Below, one piece after another: positions 62,696 to 64,000 of a stretch of DNA of 64,000 bases; the stretch's first letter is position 1, and each line of letters starts with the position of its first letter. A program made the position numbers and the translations under genes. The notes beneath the pieces are model-generated. The model worked only from the letters and a program-made list of their open reading frames with translations. It made no database searches and had not been told where the DNA came from. The stretch comes from Cobetia sp. L2A1 (GTDB taxonomy: Bacteria > Pseudomonadota > Gammaproteobacteria > Pseudomonadales > Halomonadaceae), in assembly GCF_009796845.1 (NCBI RefSeq), contig NZ_CP047025.1, positions 2,232,001-2,296,000 on the forward strand, written 5' to 3'.

Positions 62696-64000
62696 GTGGT
62701 ACACACTCAGCATGCCCCCCTACCTGACCGATCAAACGCAGCTTCCGATGATGCTCAACATCTTCTGAAAGCTTCCATTCTGCCCGTATGGTTGAACCAG
62801 AGAACCATTGGCTTCCTCGGGTTCATTTGGCTATGGATCGGCATGGCGGTCATCATTGCGACATTCCAGCTCGGTGCAGGCGGAGTTGCCGGGCTCCCCT
62901 TGCTGCATGTCGTGGCAATCATCTTCCTCGCCAATCTCGTTCTAGGCATCGTGATGACCCTGACTGCCGATATCGGCACTGAACATGGGCTATCGTTTGC
63001 AGTGTATCTACGGGCTCCTTTCGGGCTCAAGGGGACTCACCTGCCTGCCGTATCACGCGGTATCGTGGCGGCGATATGGTTTGGGGTACAAACCTACCTC
63101 GGTGCCATAGCGCTCAATGGTATCGTCGAATATCTGTGGGGCTTCGATAACTGGGTGGTCTGGTACGTGCTCTTCGCGGCCATTCAGATCATCAATACGG
63201 CTCTTGGCATACGCGCCGTGGAGCTCCTGGCCTCCATTGCCGCCCCCTGCATCGTCGCGATCTCCGTGTGGATGTACTTCACACTCGATGTACTGGCCAA
63301 GACGCAAGGCATCAATATCTGGACCTTTGTCGGTGATCAGAACGTCGCAGCGCTGGGGCTATTCTTTGCCAACATGGCATTCTGGTCAGCATTGGCCGTC
63401 GACATCCCCAACTTGACACGCTTTCTCAAGACCACCGGTGGGCAACGCAACTTCCTTGCGCGAAATCGCAACGTTCTCGTCGCTCAATTTGTTGCGCTAC
63501 CTGTCACACAAGCATGGATCGCGCTGATCGGCGGTGTGTCATTCATCGCGGCAGGTGACTGGAACCCTGTCACGGTCATACAGGGCCAAGGTGGAGGACT
63601 GACGCTGATTGCCCTGTTGGCAATGGTCATCCTCGCCCAATGGTCGACCAATAACGCCGCCAACTTGATTCCTGCAGCTCTTACCTTCGTGAATGCGGGT
63701 GCACCACGTGTGAGCTACCCGATGGCCCTGGTTATCGCGGGCATCATCGGCACGGCCTCCATGCCCTGGTTGATTCTCGACAACCTGTTTACCTTCCTGA
63801 GCTACTACGGTGCCGTACTATCGGCAGTAGGCGGCATCATGGTGGCGGATTATTACCTGCTTCGCCGCCGCCGACTCAATGTTCCGGCTCTGTATTCTCC
63901 CACCGGTCAGTTCCGCTTTTTCAAGGGCTTCAATCCGGCAGCTCTCATTGCCTGGATCACGGGTGGCACCATGGCCCTGATCTTTCTCGAGTACGCCTAC
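62696..64000 (+). CDS. NCS1-family permease (hydantoin/allantoin/cytosine type), truncated by the window end
   Basis: 435 codons open to the last base. I start at GTG 62696 because GGAGC lies seven bases upstream; the first recognisable NCS1 sequence (LPVWLNQRTIGFLGFIWLWIGMAVIIATFQ) begins near residue 30. About twelve helices expected. TGGQRNFLARN (cytoplasmic loop) and LAQWSTNNAANLIPA near residue 320 match the sodium- or proton-coupled NCS1 group that carries hydantoins, allantoin, cytosine or pyridoxine. It is divergent from the GntR gene and carries a copy of the shared motif in its promoter, so it is likely induced with the imidase-type hydrolase. Confidence 0.88.
   Translation, partial: MVHTQHAPLPDRSNAASDDAQHLLKASILPVWLNQRTIGFLGFIWLWIGMAVIIATFQLGAGGVAGLPLLHVVAIIFLANLVLGIVMTLTADIGTEHGLSFAVYLRAPFGLKGTHLPAVSRGIVAAIWFGVQTYLGAIALNGIVEYLWGFDNWVVWYVLFAAIQIINTALGIRAVELLASIAAPCIVAISVWMYFTLDVLAKTQGINIWTFVGDQNVAALGLFFANMAFWSALAVDIPNLTRFLKTTGGQRNFLARNRNVLVAQFVALPVTQAWIALIGGVSFIAAGDWNPVTVIQGQGGGLTLIALLAMVILAQWSTNNAANLIPAALTFVNAGAPRVSYPMALVIAGIIGTASMPWLILDNLFTFLSYYGAVLSAVGGIMVADYYLLRRRRLNVPALYSPTGQFRFFKGFNPAALIAWITGGTMALIFLEYAY

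Overview
The window looks like chromosomal DNA of a moderately halophilic, marine-type gammaproteobacterium, most likely of the Halomonadaceae (Halomonas/Cobetia group). This placement is an inference from protein flavour, gene content and GC-rich codon use; there is no rRNA or tRNA here to test it. Genes are densely packed, many neighbours overlap by ATGA/GTGA, and most operons end in strong intrinsic terminators.

Region 1 (1-11.2 kb). A glutamate decarboxylase gene sits beside the start of an AspT-type amino-acid antiporter gene (cut by the window edge), a likely acid-resistance pair. Next come two direct copies of a PLP aminotransferase gene that bracket a complete cytochrome bd/CIO oxidase operon with its CydDC assembly exporter. 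The left copy is a pseudogene: it lacks its 5' end and has an in-frame 81-bp deletion removing the PLP lysine. It is fused head-to-head to the 3' end of a lost aldo/keto reductase gene. The right copy is intact and carries a Tat signal.

Region 2 (11.2-18 kb). A Fur-box-preceded TonB siderophore receptor and a four-gene ABC importer form a siderophore uptake locus.

Region 3 (18-23.3 kb). A class C acid phosphatase, two overlapping membrane diguanylate cyclases, then a scar area: a third (5') remnant of the Tat aminotransferase, an unidentified 3' gene remnant and an IS481-type transposase.

Region 4 (23.3-34.2 kb). A complete guanidine-utilisation operon: two NtrC-type sites, a sigma-54 promoter, a guanidine-I (ykkC) riboswitch, a substrate-binding protein, permease and ATPase, two DUF1989 proteins (carboxyguanidine deiminase subunits), a biotin-dependent guanidine/urea carboxylase and allophanate hydrolase. 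The sequence implies dual control by nitrogen limitation and by guanidine.

Region 5 (34.2-49.4 kb). A Crp/Fnr-type regulator, a giant (2874 aa) cyclic beta-1,2-glucan synthase, a divergent DJ-1/PfpI - LysR pair, a two-gene membrane unit of unknown function, and an OsmC-YcaO fusion protein.

Region 6 (49.4-64 kb). An accessory catabolic region: DUF3311-like plus SSS symporter, amidase, a second SSS symporter with a 42-aa partner, a membrane protein, two short-chain dehydrogenases, an MFS transporter, a polysaccharide-deacetylase-fold hydrolase of the HpPgdA/cyclic-imidase type, a GntR regulator with two winged helices, and an NCS1 permease cut by the window end. A shared operator-like motif (AAAAATGA followed by a T-rich half) lies upstream of both the hydrolase and NCS1 genes, suggesting one GntR-controlled regulon for a cyclic imide/amide or related N-heterocycle. 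A ~0.98-kb AT-rich intergenic stretch with palindromes and a C10-containing small ORF lies between the two symporter units.
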